A stretch of 7,847 nt of DNA from Chloroflexota bacterium. GTDB lineage: Bacteria > Chloroflexota > Anaerolineae > B4-G1 > SLSP01. This document shows, one piece after another, positions 1 to 6,256 of this stretch (position 1 is its first letter; each line of letters begins with the position of its first letter). The notes below the pieces were generated by a model. The model was not told the DNA's origin. It was given only the letters and a program-made list of their open reading frames with translations, and did not search any database. The stretch is from NCBI GenBank assembly GCA_022707665.1, contig JAKJAE010000114.1, positions 1 to 7,847 of the forward strand, written 5' to 3'. The position numbers and the translations under genes were made by a program.

Positions 1-47
1 TGGGAAGTGCGCCCTACGTCGGGAGGGGAGGGGCAGGACGGTGGCGG

Positions 48-1061
48 CTAGCGCACGAGGCGTACATCCTGGCCCGCGAGGAGTGCTTCGACGTCCTCAC
101 GGTCGATGAGAGGAAGGTTCTGTGGGACGGTGAACTTCAGCGCCGACATCGCGTTGCCATAGGCAAGGCCCGTCTGGAGATCTGACCGGATCAGGCCATA
201 GAGCAGACCTGCGGCGAATGCATCGCCGGCACCCAAGCGGTTGACCAGTTCCAGTTTGAAGGAGGGGAAGTGAACCACACGGGTGCCGTCATAGCCAGCG
301 CTTCCTTGACCTCCGCACGTCATGACGACGGCTTCAGGGGCGTAGGTCTGGAAGATGCGCCGGAGTGCGGTTTCCCGATCGGCGATGTCCCACCCTGCAA
401 CGTCAGCCGACGCATCAAGCAGGATTCCCGCATCGATATCCGTCGTGATGATCAGGGCGACGTTGGGGAGGATCTCGTGCCAGGAGTCTCGCGCGGCCTT
501 CGGCGACCAGAGCTTGGCGCGGTAGTTGAGGTCAAAGGAGACCTTGACGCCCAACGTGCGAGCGCGGCGAGCGATCTCGGGCGTGCTCGCGCGGCACGTC
601 TTGCTGAGGGCTGGCGTGATCCCAGTCATGTGTAACCACCGGGCTTGCCCGATGTAGTCCCAGTCGAGCTCGTCGGCCGTGAGCGTCGTGGCAGCGCTGT
701 CCGCCCGGTCGTAGATCGTCTTGGTCGGGCGGGGCTGGGCGCCATACTCGACGAAGAAGGTGCCCACACGTCCCGCGTCGGCCCAGACCACGGCCGACGT
801 GTCGACGCCATAGCGGCGTGTGCCGTTCACCACCCAGCGGCCGAGGGCGGTGCGCGGTAGTTTGCCGATCCAGCCAGCGTGAACTCCCATCCGCTCCAGG
901 CCCACGGCGACGTTGGCCTCCGCGCCGCCGATCAGGGCGCGGAAGCTTTCGCTATGCTCCATCAGCTCGTGTCCTGGCGGGGCAAGCATGATCATCGTCT
1001 CGCCCAGAGCGATGACGGCCGGTGGGGTGCGACTGGAGGAGCTTGCGGTGTCACGTGGCAT
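48..1061 (-). CDS. kdgK: 2-keto-3-deoxygluconate kinase (PfkB/ribokinase family)
   Basis: Likely phosphorylates 2-keto-3-deoxy-D-gluconate (KDG) to KDPG with ATP in the cytosol. The 337 residues match the family's usual 300-340. Seen: GGAEANVA at 45-52 (PfkB substrate lid region); YDRADSAA at 117-124 and HMTGITPALS at 144-153, both typical of KDG kinases rather than ribokinases or fructokinases; FDLNYRAKLW at 176-185, the FD-N-YR--LW motif of KDG kinases; and GAGDAF at 277-282, with D280 the expected catalytic base. The NxxE motif common in PfkB kinases appears as T207-x-x-D210, a divergent form. The ATG is the only reasonable start: the frame is open only to a stop at 1089-1091 and has no ATG or GTG there. 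Its ribosome site is weak (CTCCGGGAACGCACC before ATG). It is the last gene of the leftward unit, 111 bp after the aldolase, with a large hairpin in that gap. Specificity for KDG over 2-keto-3-deoxygalactonate is not resolved. Confidence 0.88.
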   Translation of the reverse strand: MPRDTASSSSRTPPAVIALGETMIMLAPPGHELMEHSESFRALIGGAEANVAVGLERMGVHAGWIGKLPRTALGRWVVNGTRRYGVDTSAVVWADAGRVGTFFVEYGAQPRPTKTIYDRADSAATTLTADELDWDYIGQARWLHMTGITPALSKTCRASTPEIARRARTLGVKVSFDLNYRAKLWSPKAARDSWHEILPNVALIITTDIDAGILLDASADVAGWDIADRETALRRIFQTYAPEAVVMTCGGQGSAGYDGTRVVHFPSFKLELVNRLGAGDAFAAGLLYGLIRSDLQTGLAYGNAMSALKFTVPQNLPLIDREDVEALLAGQDVRLVR

Positions 1062-1076
1062 GGTGCGTTCCCGGAG

Positions 1077-1161
1077 AGCGGTCAGCCCTCAGGTCTGGGC
1101 CGGTGGAGGTGCAGAGCAACCAACCTTCGTCCTCCAGGCCAGGCGCTGACGGCTGACCGCT
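1077..1161. repeat. Long intercistronic inverted repeat between aldolase and kinase
   Basis: AGCGGTCAGCC (1077-1087) is perfectly complementary to GGCTGACCGCT (1151-1161). After one C-C mismatch the pairing continues with TCAG (1089-1092) to CTGA (1146-1149). Inside, GGCC (1098-1101) and GGAGG (1105-1109) can pair with GGCC (1137-1140) and CCTCC (1131-1135), so most of the 111-bp gap can fold into one long imperfect hairpin. In the leftward transcript its 3' arm ends 15 nt before the kinase ATG and is not followed by a U-run, so it does not look like an intrinsic terminator. It could be a processing or stabilising hairpin, a translational damper on the kinase, or a REP-like element. Confidence 0.7.
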
Positions 1162-1172
1162 GAATCCTGTTC

Positions 1173-2066
1173 TCAGAGCAATCCGATTTCCCTGAACGCT
1201 GCCAGCATCTGCTCGGCTTTGTCTTCGGGGACCGGCAGAACGGGGCGCTTGGGGACGCCCACGTCGATACCACGCGCGTGCAGGCCCGCGTAGCAGGCCG
1301 CATTGGTGGACGACGGGATATGCAGGAACTTGCGCGCCTTGAGGATCTTCATCTGTAGCATCTGCGCTTTCTCATAATCGCGCGCGATCCAGGCATCCCA
1401 GAGCGCCACCATGACCTCGGGGAAGACGTTGGCCAGACCAGAAACGCAGCCGCTGGCCCCGGCCATGAATGCCGGTAGGGCAAAGCCCTCGGTGCCGACA
1501 ATGAAGCGGAAGTCGGGATAGTCCTGTGTGAGCTCCAGCACGAAGTGGGCGAACTCGATGTAGCCAAAGCCACTATCTTTGATCCCCTGGACTCCCACCT
1601 CGGCAAGGCGTCGCAGCAGTGCCGGCGGGATGTCGGCGCCCGAGGCCTTGGGGTTGTTGTAGACGTAGACAGGGATCTTTACCGCATCGACGAGGTCCTT
1701 GAAGAACTGGGTGATCGTCGGCGCGTCGTGGTGCAGATAGAAGGGTGCCACCGATGCTATGTAATCAACACCTGCCGCTTCGGCGTGTTGGGCCAGCTCG
1801 ACCGACTGCTCCGTTGAGGTAGTGCCGACGTGTGCCACGATCGTCATCCGGCCTGCCACCTGCTCGACGACGATCTCATGGACGCGCTTGCGCTCCTCGA
1901 GCGTCATTACAGGACCGGAGCCGTAGGTGCCGCAGATGAAGAGCCCGTGCGATCCGCCCGCAACCTGAAAATCGACGAGGGTGCGGAGGCCTGCTTCATA
2001 GACGTTGCCCTCAGGCGTGAAGGGTGTCGTCAGTGGGGGGATGATGCCGTACAGTTCTCGTGTCAT
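1173..2066 (-). CDS. DapA-superfamily class I aldolase, probable KDG/KDPG aldolase
   Basis: Schiff-base (class I) lyase of the DHDPS/N-acetylneuraminate lyase superfamily, 297 residues, normal for a TIM-barrel member. Catalytic set seen: T47 in GTYGSGP (46-52), Y110 in APFY, Y136 in YNNP (136-139) and the Schiff-base lysine K163 in GIKDSG (161-166). In true dihydrodipicolinate synthase the YNxPxRTG motif carries an arginine that binds the substrate carboxylate. Here the position is A141 (YNNPKASG), so lysine biosynthesis is unlikely. GTxGxGP and YNxPxAxGxDIPP resemble archaeal KD(P)G aldolases, which cleave KDG or KDPG to pyruvate plus glyceraldehyde or its 3-phosphate, and the next gene is a KDG kinase. 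A sugar-acid dehydratase of the same fold, or another 2-keto acid aldolase, remains possible. The start is fixed by an AGGAG ribosome site six bases upstream. Confidence 0.8.
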   Translation of the reverse strand: MTRELYGIIPPLTTPFTPEGNVYEAGLRTLVDFQVAGGSHGLFICGTYGSGPVMTLEERKRVHEIVVEQVAGRMTIVAHVGTTSTEQSVELAQHAEAAGVDYIASVAPFYLHHDAPTITQFFKDLVDAVKIPVYVYNNPKASGADIPPALLRRLAEVGVQGIKDSGFGYIEFAHFVLELTQDYPDFRFIVGTEGFALPAFMAGASGCVSGLANVFPEVMVALWDAWIARDYEKAQMLQMKILKARKFLHIPSSTNAACYAGLHARGIDVGVPKRPVLPVPEDKAEQMLAAFREIGLL

Positions 2067-2070
2067 CGTG

Positions 2071-2077
2071 TTCTCCT
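2071..2077 (-). promoter_or_regulatory. Ribosome binding site of the aldolase gene
   Basis: In the leftward mRNA this reads AGGAGAA; the AGGAG core is six bases before the ATG at 2066. It fixes that start. Confidence 0.8.
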
Positions 2078-2107
2078 AATGTGTGAGTGATTGTGAAAAG
2101 AGTATTT

Positions 2108-2162
2108 GGGTGCTGGGTCCGAAACCACGACAGCCAGCGTGTTTCTTGCGGCTCCAGCACCC
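2108..2162. repeat. Intercistronic inverted repeat between dehydrogenase and aldolase
   Basis: GGGTGCTGG (2108-2116) pairs perfectly with CCAGCACCC (2154-2162), a 9-bp GC-rich stem enclosing 37 bases. A small inner stem AGCC (2132-2135)/GGCT (2150-2153) is possible. In the leftward transcript the stem is followed by AAATACTCTTTTC, an interrupted U-rich tract, so a weak or leaky terminator is conceivable. The long loop and the gap before the U-tract make it non-canonical, so it is recorded as a repeat. It fills most of the 114-bp gap upstream of the aldolase ribosome site. Confidence 0.6.
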
Positions 2163-2180
2163 GTTCCAGATTCGTGCCCG

Positions 2181-3179
2181 CTAGGCCACTTTCCGGAAGG
2201 GGAAAGCAGGCTCGAAGCCAATCAAGGATCGGGCGGCCTCGATGCTGACAAGAGATTCGGTTCCCTCGACCGATCTCTTCCACTCCGTGACGTCGGGGAA
2301 CCAGACCTCGGCCAGCTCGCGCGTCGGGATACCGACAAAGTTGTGCGAGTCGCTGATATACAGCGCGTGGCTTCCCTCGAAATCGGCGAGTAGCCCCTTC
2401 TCGGCGGCCTGTGCTGCGTCGCGCACGTCAAGGCTGGTCCAGAAGTTGCTGCGCCCGAACATCGCCACGGCGTCGGGGAAGCTCCAATTGAAGCCTTCCT
2501 CCCACTCACGGGCCGCAGCCCGTCGCTTGAAGTCCGCTACGATGGATGCAACACGGCGACTTCGCTCGGGTTCGGGCAGCGCCATGACCTCCGCTGTCTG
2601 CCGATAGCACTCCGACACGAACGCCATCAGGATCGTGGGGCCCTCAGCCTGGGTGTCATAGACCGCAGGGAAGCGCAGGAAGGCACTGCTGATGCCTTCC
2701 CGACGCCAGAAGTAAGCCCCCACTTCCTCGATCATGCCCTTCGAGAAGGAGTAGACGTCCGTCGTGTAGGTAGGATGGGCTTCATCGATGGGGAAGTACC
2801 GGAGCTGGCCCTCGGGGAACTTGATCCCGAAGTTGTAGCCCAGCGCATTGATCGAGCTGGCGCAGACGACGCGCCTGACGCCGGCATCCGCCGCAGCGCG
2901 GAAGACATTGAAGGTACCGGCTACGTTGATGTGGAAGATCGTGTGCTCGGGGGCGAGGCCCGGGTGGCGGACCGCTGCCAGGTGGATCACGCCATCGATT
3001 CCCTCCATGGCGGGTGCCAGCGATGCGAAGTCCGTGACATCACCCTCGACGCACTCAGCACCCTCGATGGGTTTCTTGATCGCCAGGTCTAGCACACGCA
3101 CCTGGTGCCCGTGCTCGAGCAGGGTCTTGGCAGTCGGCCGTCCAATCTCACCCATTCCGCCGGTTACGAGTATGTGCAT
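2181..3179 (-). CDS. NAD-dependent epimerase/dehydratase-family oxidoreductase (extended SDR)
   Basis: Rossmann-fold extended SDR of 332 residues. Seen: nucleotide-binding TGGMGEIG at 6-13; D31 at the end of the second strand, which normally selects NAD over NADP; GDV at 46-48 for the adenine site; HLAA at 66-69; CASSIN at 106-111 with the catalytic serine; and YSFSK at 143-147, giving Y143 and K147. Uronate dehydrogenases share this fold but are usually about 265 residues. This protein carries a longer C-terminal substrate domain with an extra helical stretch around 195-240. In context (KDG kinase, aldolase) it may oxidise a sugar or uronate at C1, or epimerise or dehydrate a sugar intermediate; the sequence does not decide. 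A strong AGGAGG five bases upstream fixes the start. It lies 137 bp downstream of the DUF89 gene and 114 bp upstream of the aldolase. Confidence 0.82.
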   Translation of the reverse strand: MHILVTGGMGEIGRPTAKTLLEHGHQVRVLDLAIKKPIEGAECVEGDVTDFASLAPAMEGIDGVIHLAAVRHPGLAPEHTIFHINVAGTFNVFRAAADAGVRRVVCASSINALGYNFGIKFPEGQLRYFPIDEAHPTYTTDVYSFSKGMIEEVGAYFWRREGISSAFLRFPAVYDTQAEGPTILMAFVSECYRQTAEVMALPEPERSRRVASIVADFKRRAAAREWEEGFNWSFPDAVAMFGRSNFWTSLDVRDAAQAAEKGLLADFEGSHALYISDSHNFVGIPTRELAEVWFPDVTEWKRSVEGTESLVSIEAARSLIGFEPAFPFRKVA

Positions 3180-3184
3180 CTCCG

Positions 3185-3190
3185 CCTCCT
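3185..3190 (-). promoter_or_regulatory. Ribosome binding site of the SDR dehydrogenase gene
   Basis: A perfect AGGAGG in the leftward mRNA, five bases before the ATG at 3179. It is the strongest ribosome site in the leftward unit. Confidence 0.85.
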
Positions 3191-3200
3191 ATGTTTGGGA

Positions 3201-3214
3201 GTGACTGCTGTCAC
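3201..3214. promoter_or_regulatory. Dyad GTGAC-N4-GTCAC, CRP/FNR-like operator candidate
   Basis: Perfect 14-bp dyad GTGACTGCTGTCAC, which also reads as GTGA-N6-TCAC, the core half-site arrangement of CRP/FNR-superfamily operators. It lies 22-35 bp upstream of the dehydrogenase ATG and just before its ribosome site, so it is either an operator in the leader DNA or a small mRNA hairpin. The outer bases of the CRP consensus (T before GTGA, A after TCAC) are absent on both sides. No clear promoter was found next to it, so its role is uncertain. Confidence 0.35.
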
Positions 3215-3254
3215 GCGAACGAGCTACAGGAATAAGGGCCACGTGCGGTTCTCA

Positions 3255-3297
3255 GAAGCCAACCAGGTCGCTGCACTTCTCGCGGTGCGGTTGCTTC
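3255..3297. repeat. Imperfect intercistronic inverted repeat between DUF89 and dehydrogenase genes
   Basis: GAAGCCAACC (3255-3264) pairs with GGTTGCTTC (3289-3297) with a single bulged base. An inner GCAC (3273-3276)/GTGC (3285-3288) stem gives a two-tier hairpin. It is immediately followed on the + strand by GGGCCC and a run of Cs. No U-run follows in the leftward transcript, so a terminator is not supported. It lies in the 137-bp gap after the DUF89 stop codon. Confidence 0.5.
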
Positions 3298-3316
3298 GGG
3301 CCCTCGGTGCCCCCCC

Positions 3317-4162
3317 CTACGCGCTTCCTTGCTTAACGATCAGGCCGCCTGTGGCGGCGCCCAGGTCGCGGGCGATCACGGGACACTTGGCCTTGAGCAG
3401 AAAGAAGACGCGCGGGTCACCCGGGCTGAGCGTCTCGTAGTTCGCCTGGCCTTTGGCAATGATCACGGGCGCTTCCTGGTAGCGGCGGCGGAAGTCCGGG
3501 CTGGTCCGGGACAGAATCGTGCCGGGCGCATCGGACCCCGTGCTGATCAGCGCCGCACACGCATCCAGTCCGGCCATCCGTGCATCGTCGAGTGTTGCGT
3601 CGTTGAGCACGGGCCCGCCCTTCACGGCATACATCACGGGAAGGTCCAGGATCTCGATCAGCGCACGGTCGAAGACGGTTTCTCCTGCGTTATCGCCGAT
3701 GTAAAGAAGGCTCGACGCTCTGCTCAGCGCTGAGCGCAGGGCTTCGAGGTCGTCGATGGCCAGTGGTGCCTGGGTGACCTCGGCCAAGGTACCTTCCAGA
3801 TCGTACTGGCTGCTTGGTCCGAAGTCGATGATATTGCCCGCGATCGCGATTCTCACGGCCTGTCCGAAGGGATCGGCTGCTCCCGCGATGTGGTGCTGCA
3901 TCCAGGGGTAGAGCTCCAACGCGCGTTCGGTCGCGACCCGCTTCACGGTGTCGTAGGGATCGGCATGGGCCGTGGTCTCCCGGACACGCCGGTGGATCTG
4001 GTCGCCGATCTCGGGCGGTGTCGCTGCAGGATCGAGTGTCTGCAGCAGGGCGAGCGTTTCCTGAAGGACGTGCGCTTGGGCCTCGTCATCGGCGCCAGCG
4101 AAGCGCGCCGCATCAAGTGCCTGGCGCAGAAAACAAGGATAGCAGTCCAGATAGGTTCGCAC
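3317..4162 (-). CDS. DUF89/ARMT1-like metal-dependent phosphatase
   Basis: 281-residue member of the DUF89 (ARMT1-like) family in its short prokaryotic form. Seen in order: CYPC (C7, C10) at the N-terminus; AGNIIDFG at 108-115; YIGDNAGETVFD at 154-165, whose D157-N158 pair is the expected metal site; GGPVLNDAT at 182-190 followed by further acidic residues; ISTGSDAPG at 206-214; AKGQANYETL at 236-245; and KCPVIA at 259-264. Characterised family members are Mn/Co/Ni-dependent phosphatases acting on sugar phosphates and related metabolites, often interpreted as damage control. At the head of a KDG kinase/aldolase unit, a role in removing dead-end or toxic sugar phosphates is plausible but inferred. 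The start codon is GTG (4160-4162) with GAGGA eight bases upstream. No ATG lies nearby, and the CxxC motif is at its usual distance from the start. Confidence 0.85.
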   Translation of the reverse strand: MRTYLDCYPCFLRQALDAARFAGADDEAQAHVLQETLALLQTLDPAATPPEIGDQIHRRVRETTAHADPYDTVKRVATERALELYPWMQHHIAGAADPFGQAVRIAIAGNIIDFGPSSQYDLEGTLAEVTQAPLAIDDLEALRSALSRASSLLYIGDNAGETVFDRALIEILDLPVMYAVKGGPVLNDATLDDARMAGLDACAALISTGSDAPGTILSRTSPDFRRRYQEAPVIIAKGQANYETLSPGDPRVFFLLKAKCPVIARDLGAATGGLIVKQGSA

Positions 4163-4170
4163 GATAGGTG

Positions 4171-4175
4171 TCCTC
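4171..4175 (-). promoter_or_regulatory. Ribosome binding site supporting the GTG start of the DUF89 gene
   Basis: GAGGA in the leftward mRNA, eight bases before the GTG at 4160-4162. It supports that non-ATG start and leaves a leader of only about 22 bases from the predicted promoter. Confidence 0.6.
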
Positions 4176-4190
4176 GTCTACTACCCTGGC

Positions 4191-4219
4191 AGTGTAGTCT
4201 TCTAGTGACAGATTGTCAA
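4191..4219 (-). promoter_or_regulatory. Sigma70-type promoter of the DUF89-dehydrogenase-aldolase-kinase unit
   Basis: On the minus strand: -35 TTGACA (4219-4214, a perfect match), a 17-base spacer, and -10 TACACT (4196-4191, four of six with the key TA---T bases). Transcription should begin near 4184, just upstream of the DUF89 ribosome site. It occupies the 61-bp gap between the flavoprotein stop and the DUF89 start, so the four downstream genes can be transcribed independently of the flavoprotein gene. A dyad overlaps the -35 and spacer. Confidence 0.65.
4206..4218. promoter_or_regulatory. Operator-like dyad overlapping the DUF89 promoter
   Basis: TGACA-GAT-TGTCA is a perfect 5-bp dyad with a 3-base centre. 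After one mismatch on each side the symmetry continues for two more pairs (TA at 4203-4204 with TA at 4220-4221). It covers most of the -35 and the start of the spacer, where a bound repressor would exclude RNA polymerase. The architecture fits a GntR-type or similar dimeric regulator, but no regulator gene is in the window and the family cannot be assigned. Confidence 0.5.
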
Positions 4220-4223
4220 TACT

Positions 4224-6206
4224 CTAGCTGTAGATCGCGCCGTCGCGGAAGCGCGCCCACGCCGTCTCGAACCATGAGTCGGGTTGGGGAAGGGGGCGCC
4301 GCGGTACCCATGCGCAGTGCACGGTCCCGTCAGGTGCCGCCATGGTCTCCAGGACGCTGTCGCGGAAGGTCTCGTTTTCAGGGATGATGCGCCAGCTCTC
4401 GTCGAGGAAGGCGTGGACCTTTAGCCCCTGCGGGTCTAGCGTGACTGACGAGCCACGGCTGCCTGTGCCACTCGCCAGGGCAAAGGCCAACGTCTCCAGA
4501 TAGACGGCGTGCGCGAAGCAGAGCTGGCGGTTGCGCAGGCTCTCAATGGGGTTCGAGGGGTCTCCTGAAACGCGGAGATGCTCCCACTGAGCCCAGGCCT
4601 CGGGCACGGCGGCACGCAAGGCCTCGAGCGAGCGGATGTGGGCACCGGCGCGGGACATCCGCGTCTGGAATTCCTCGCGTTCGACCCGCCATGGTCGTCC
4701 GGGCTGCTCTGCCGAACGAGCGACGTAGCGCAATACCTCCGCCGCGGCGGATCGCGCTGCCTCTGTGGCCGCAGAAGCCTCCAGCGTCCACCCCTGGTAC
4801 CGGTGCCCGATGTACTCGGCGGCGCGGAAACCGCCGACCTGACCCGCATTGAGCGCCGAGCCGCCCGGACGATAGACACCGTGGGATCCGTTGACCTCGC
4901 CGACGGGGAAGAGGTGCTTCATGTTGAGCGATTCCCACCAGAGGTTCGCCGCCAGCCCGCCGTTGTTGTGCTGCGCACAGACGGCCACCTCGAGCGGCTC
5001 GGTGGCGATATCGATGCCGTGGTCGCGGTAGAGGTCGATCGCGCCGGGGTTCATCTTGGCGAGTCGTGCAATCGGTGTCTCCAGGAGCGCTTCCGAAAGC
5101 GTCAAATAGGTGCGTGCTTCGTCGCTGAGGGCCGCAAAGGAGAACCCTTCGGGATTAGTGCGGAAATCGAGGAAGACGCGACGGCCCTTGAGCACCGTCT
5201 CGACGTACACGAGGATGTCCACGATGGAGGATCCGCCCTGCACTTTGCGCCAGTCGAAGGGCCACTGGTAGCCCTTGAGGAAGACCATCGAGGCCATCTC
5301 GCCGACGGTATCGAAGTAGGGGCGCATGAACTCCTGTGGGTCGCTCACGCCATCGGGCGCGGTGCTGACAAAGCGCGGCACAACCTGCACGTAGGTGCCC
5401 GAGACGTTCCAGCGGAACGCGATCGAGGCCAGGCCGTATTGAGACTCGGGCAGGCTCTGCGCTTTCGCGCCTGCCATCAACGCAAGGCCAATCGCGCCGG
5501 TATGGACCCCCGGGTAGACCGAGGTCCTGTAGAGCCCGCCGGGGCCGCCGACAGCGAAGACGACATTCTCTGCCAGGACTATCTCGGGTTCGCCCTGCGG
5601 GCCCAGCACCACGGCTCCTGCAATCCGCTTTCCGGCTCCATCAGGCTGACCGGCGGCTTCCGGTTGCGAGTCGCTAACGGTGATGAGCTGCACCACGTTC
5701 CGCCCCTCGCGCACCGGCACGCCCAACCTGGCAACTTCGCGGATCAGCGCGCGGCACATCTCGCGCGAGGTGTAGGGCCCAATGGACGTGGCGCGCTGGC
5801 GCGGGTCGTGGTCGGTCTTGTACCCCACGAACTGTCCGTAGGCGTCGCGCGGGAAGGGGACACCCAGGTTCACCAGATGCAGGAAGGCACGTGCCGAGAG
5901 GCTCGCCTCGACCAGGGCGAGGTCGCCGTGCATCGAGCCGCCCTCGAAGTAGGTCTCGGCCATTACCTCTGGAGCGTCACCCTCGGCGCCGCAGAGCGAG
6001 AGCTTGTAGTACGTCTGTTTGTCGCTACCGGTGTTGATCGACGTGCCCTTGTCCAGACCTTCGCTCAGGATAAGGACATCCTCCACGCCATTGGCGCGGA
6101 GTTGCACGGCGGCGTTCAGGCCGGCGGCACCACTGCCGATCACCAGGGTATGGACCCAGGTAAGGGGGAGGGTTTGGTTCCCGACGCCGAGGTTGCTTTC
6201 CTGCAT
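4224..6206 (-). CDS. FAD-binding fumarate reductase/succinate dehydrogenase-like flavoprotein
   Basis: 660-residue FAD_binding_2-type oxidoreductase. Seen: GSGAAGLNAA at 24-33 (dinucleotide fold); FAVGGPGGLYRTS at 217-229 and a TGAIGLALMAGA stretch near 236-247, as in FrdA/SdhA; QHNNGG at 412-417; PVGEVNGSHG at 434-443; RPGGSALN at 446-453, resembling the RxGGNxL active-site and FAD loop; and a helical C-terminal domain with SRG at 583-585, matching the conserved SRG of SdhA/FrdA. The histidine that binds FAD covalently in classical FrdA/SdhA is absent from the corresponding GTSINTGSDKQ region (54-64), so FAD is probably held non-covalently. No iron-sulfur or membrane partner gene is adjacent, and no signal peptide or membrane segment is seen, so it is probably a soluble cytosolic enzyme. 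The substrate is unknown; the context suggests oxidation or reduction of a sugar-acid intermediate. The start has an AAGGA site seven bases upstream and its own promoter. Confidence 0.82.
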   Translation of the reverse strand: MQESNLGVGNQTLPLTWVHTLVIGSGAAGLNAAVQLRANGVEDVLILSEGLDKGTSINTGSDKQTYYKLSLCGAEGDAPEVMAETYFEGGSMHGDLALVEASLSARAFLHLVNLGVPFPRDAYGQFVGYKTDHDPRQRATSIGPYTSREMCRALIREVARLGVPVREGRNVVQLITVSDSQPEAAGQPDGAGKRIAGAVVLGPQGEPEIVLAENVVFAVGGPGGLYRTSVYPGVHTGAIGLALMAGAKAQSLPESQYGLASIAFRWNVSGTYVQVVPRFVSTAPDGVSDPQEFMRPYFDTVGEMASMVFLKGYQWPFDWRKVQGGSSIVDILVYVETVLKGRRVFLDFRTNPEGFSFAALSDEARTYLTLSEALLETPIARLAKMNPGAIDLYRDHGIDIATEPLEVAVCAQHNNGGLAANLWWESLNMKHLFPVGEVNGSHGVYRPGGSALNAGQVGGFRAAEYIGHRYQGWTLEASAATEAARSAAAEVLRYVARSAEQPGRPWRVEREEFQTRMSRAGAHIRSLEALRAAVPEAWAQWEHLRVSGDPSNPIESLRNRQLCFAHAVYLETLAFALASGTGSRGSSVTLDPQGLKVHAFLDESWRIIPENETFRDSVLETMAAPDGTVHCAWVPRRPLPQPDSWFETAWARFRDGAIYS

Positions 6207-6213
6207 GGGACAG

Positions 6214-6220
6214 TCCTTTC
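6214..6220 (-). promoter_or_regulatory. Ribosome binding site of the flavoprotein gene
   Basis: GAAAGGA in the leftward mRNA, seven bases before the ATG at 6206. It fixes the start 23 codons before the GSGAAG FAD motif. Confidence 0.7.
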
Positions 6221-6256
6221 AGGTGAGTCTATGCCCGGAGCCTGCACTTGCTGACG

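Noticed and set aside
1173..2066. Annotation as dapA (dihydrodipicolinate synthase)
   Set aside because: The substrate-binding arginine after the YNxP motif is absent and the gene lies next to a KDG kinase, so lysine biosynthesis is not supported.
2108..2162. Rho-independent terminator between the dehydrogenase and aldolase genes
   Set aside because: The 9-bp stem is good, but the loop is 37 bases and the U-rich tract is interrupted and separated from the stem, so it is kept only as an inverted repeat.
4578..6254. 558-codon open frame on the + strand antisense to the flavoprotein gene
   Set aside because: It lies almost wholly opposite a gene with clear FAD motifs. Its translation is rich in H, R, G and V with no recognisable domain, as expected for an antisense shadow in GC-rich DNA.
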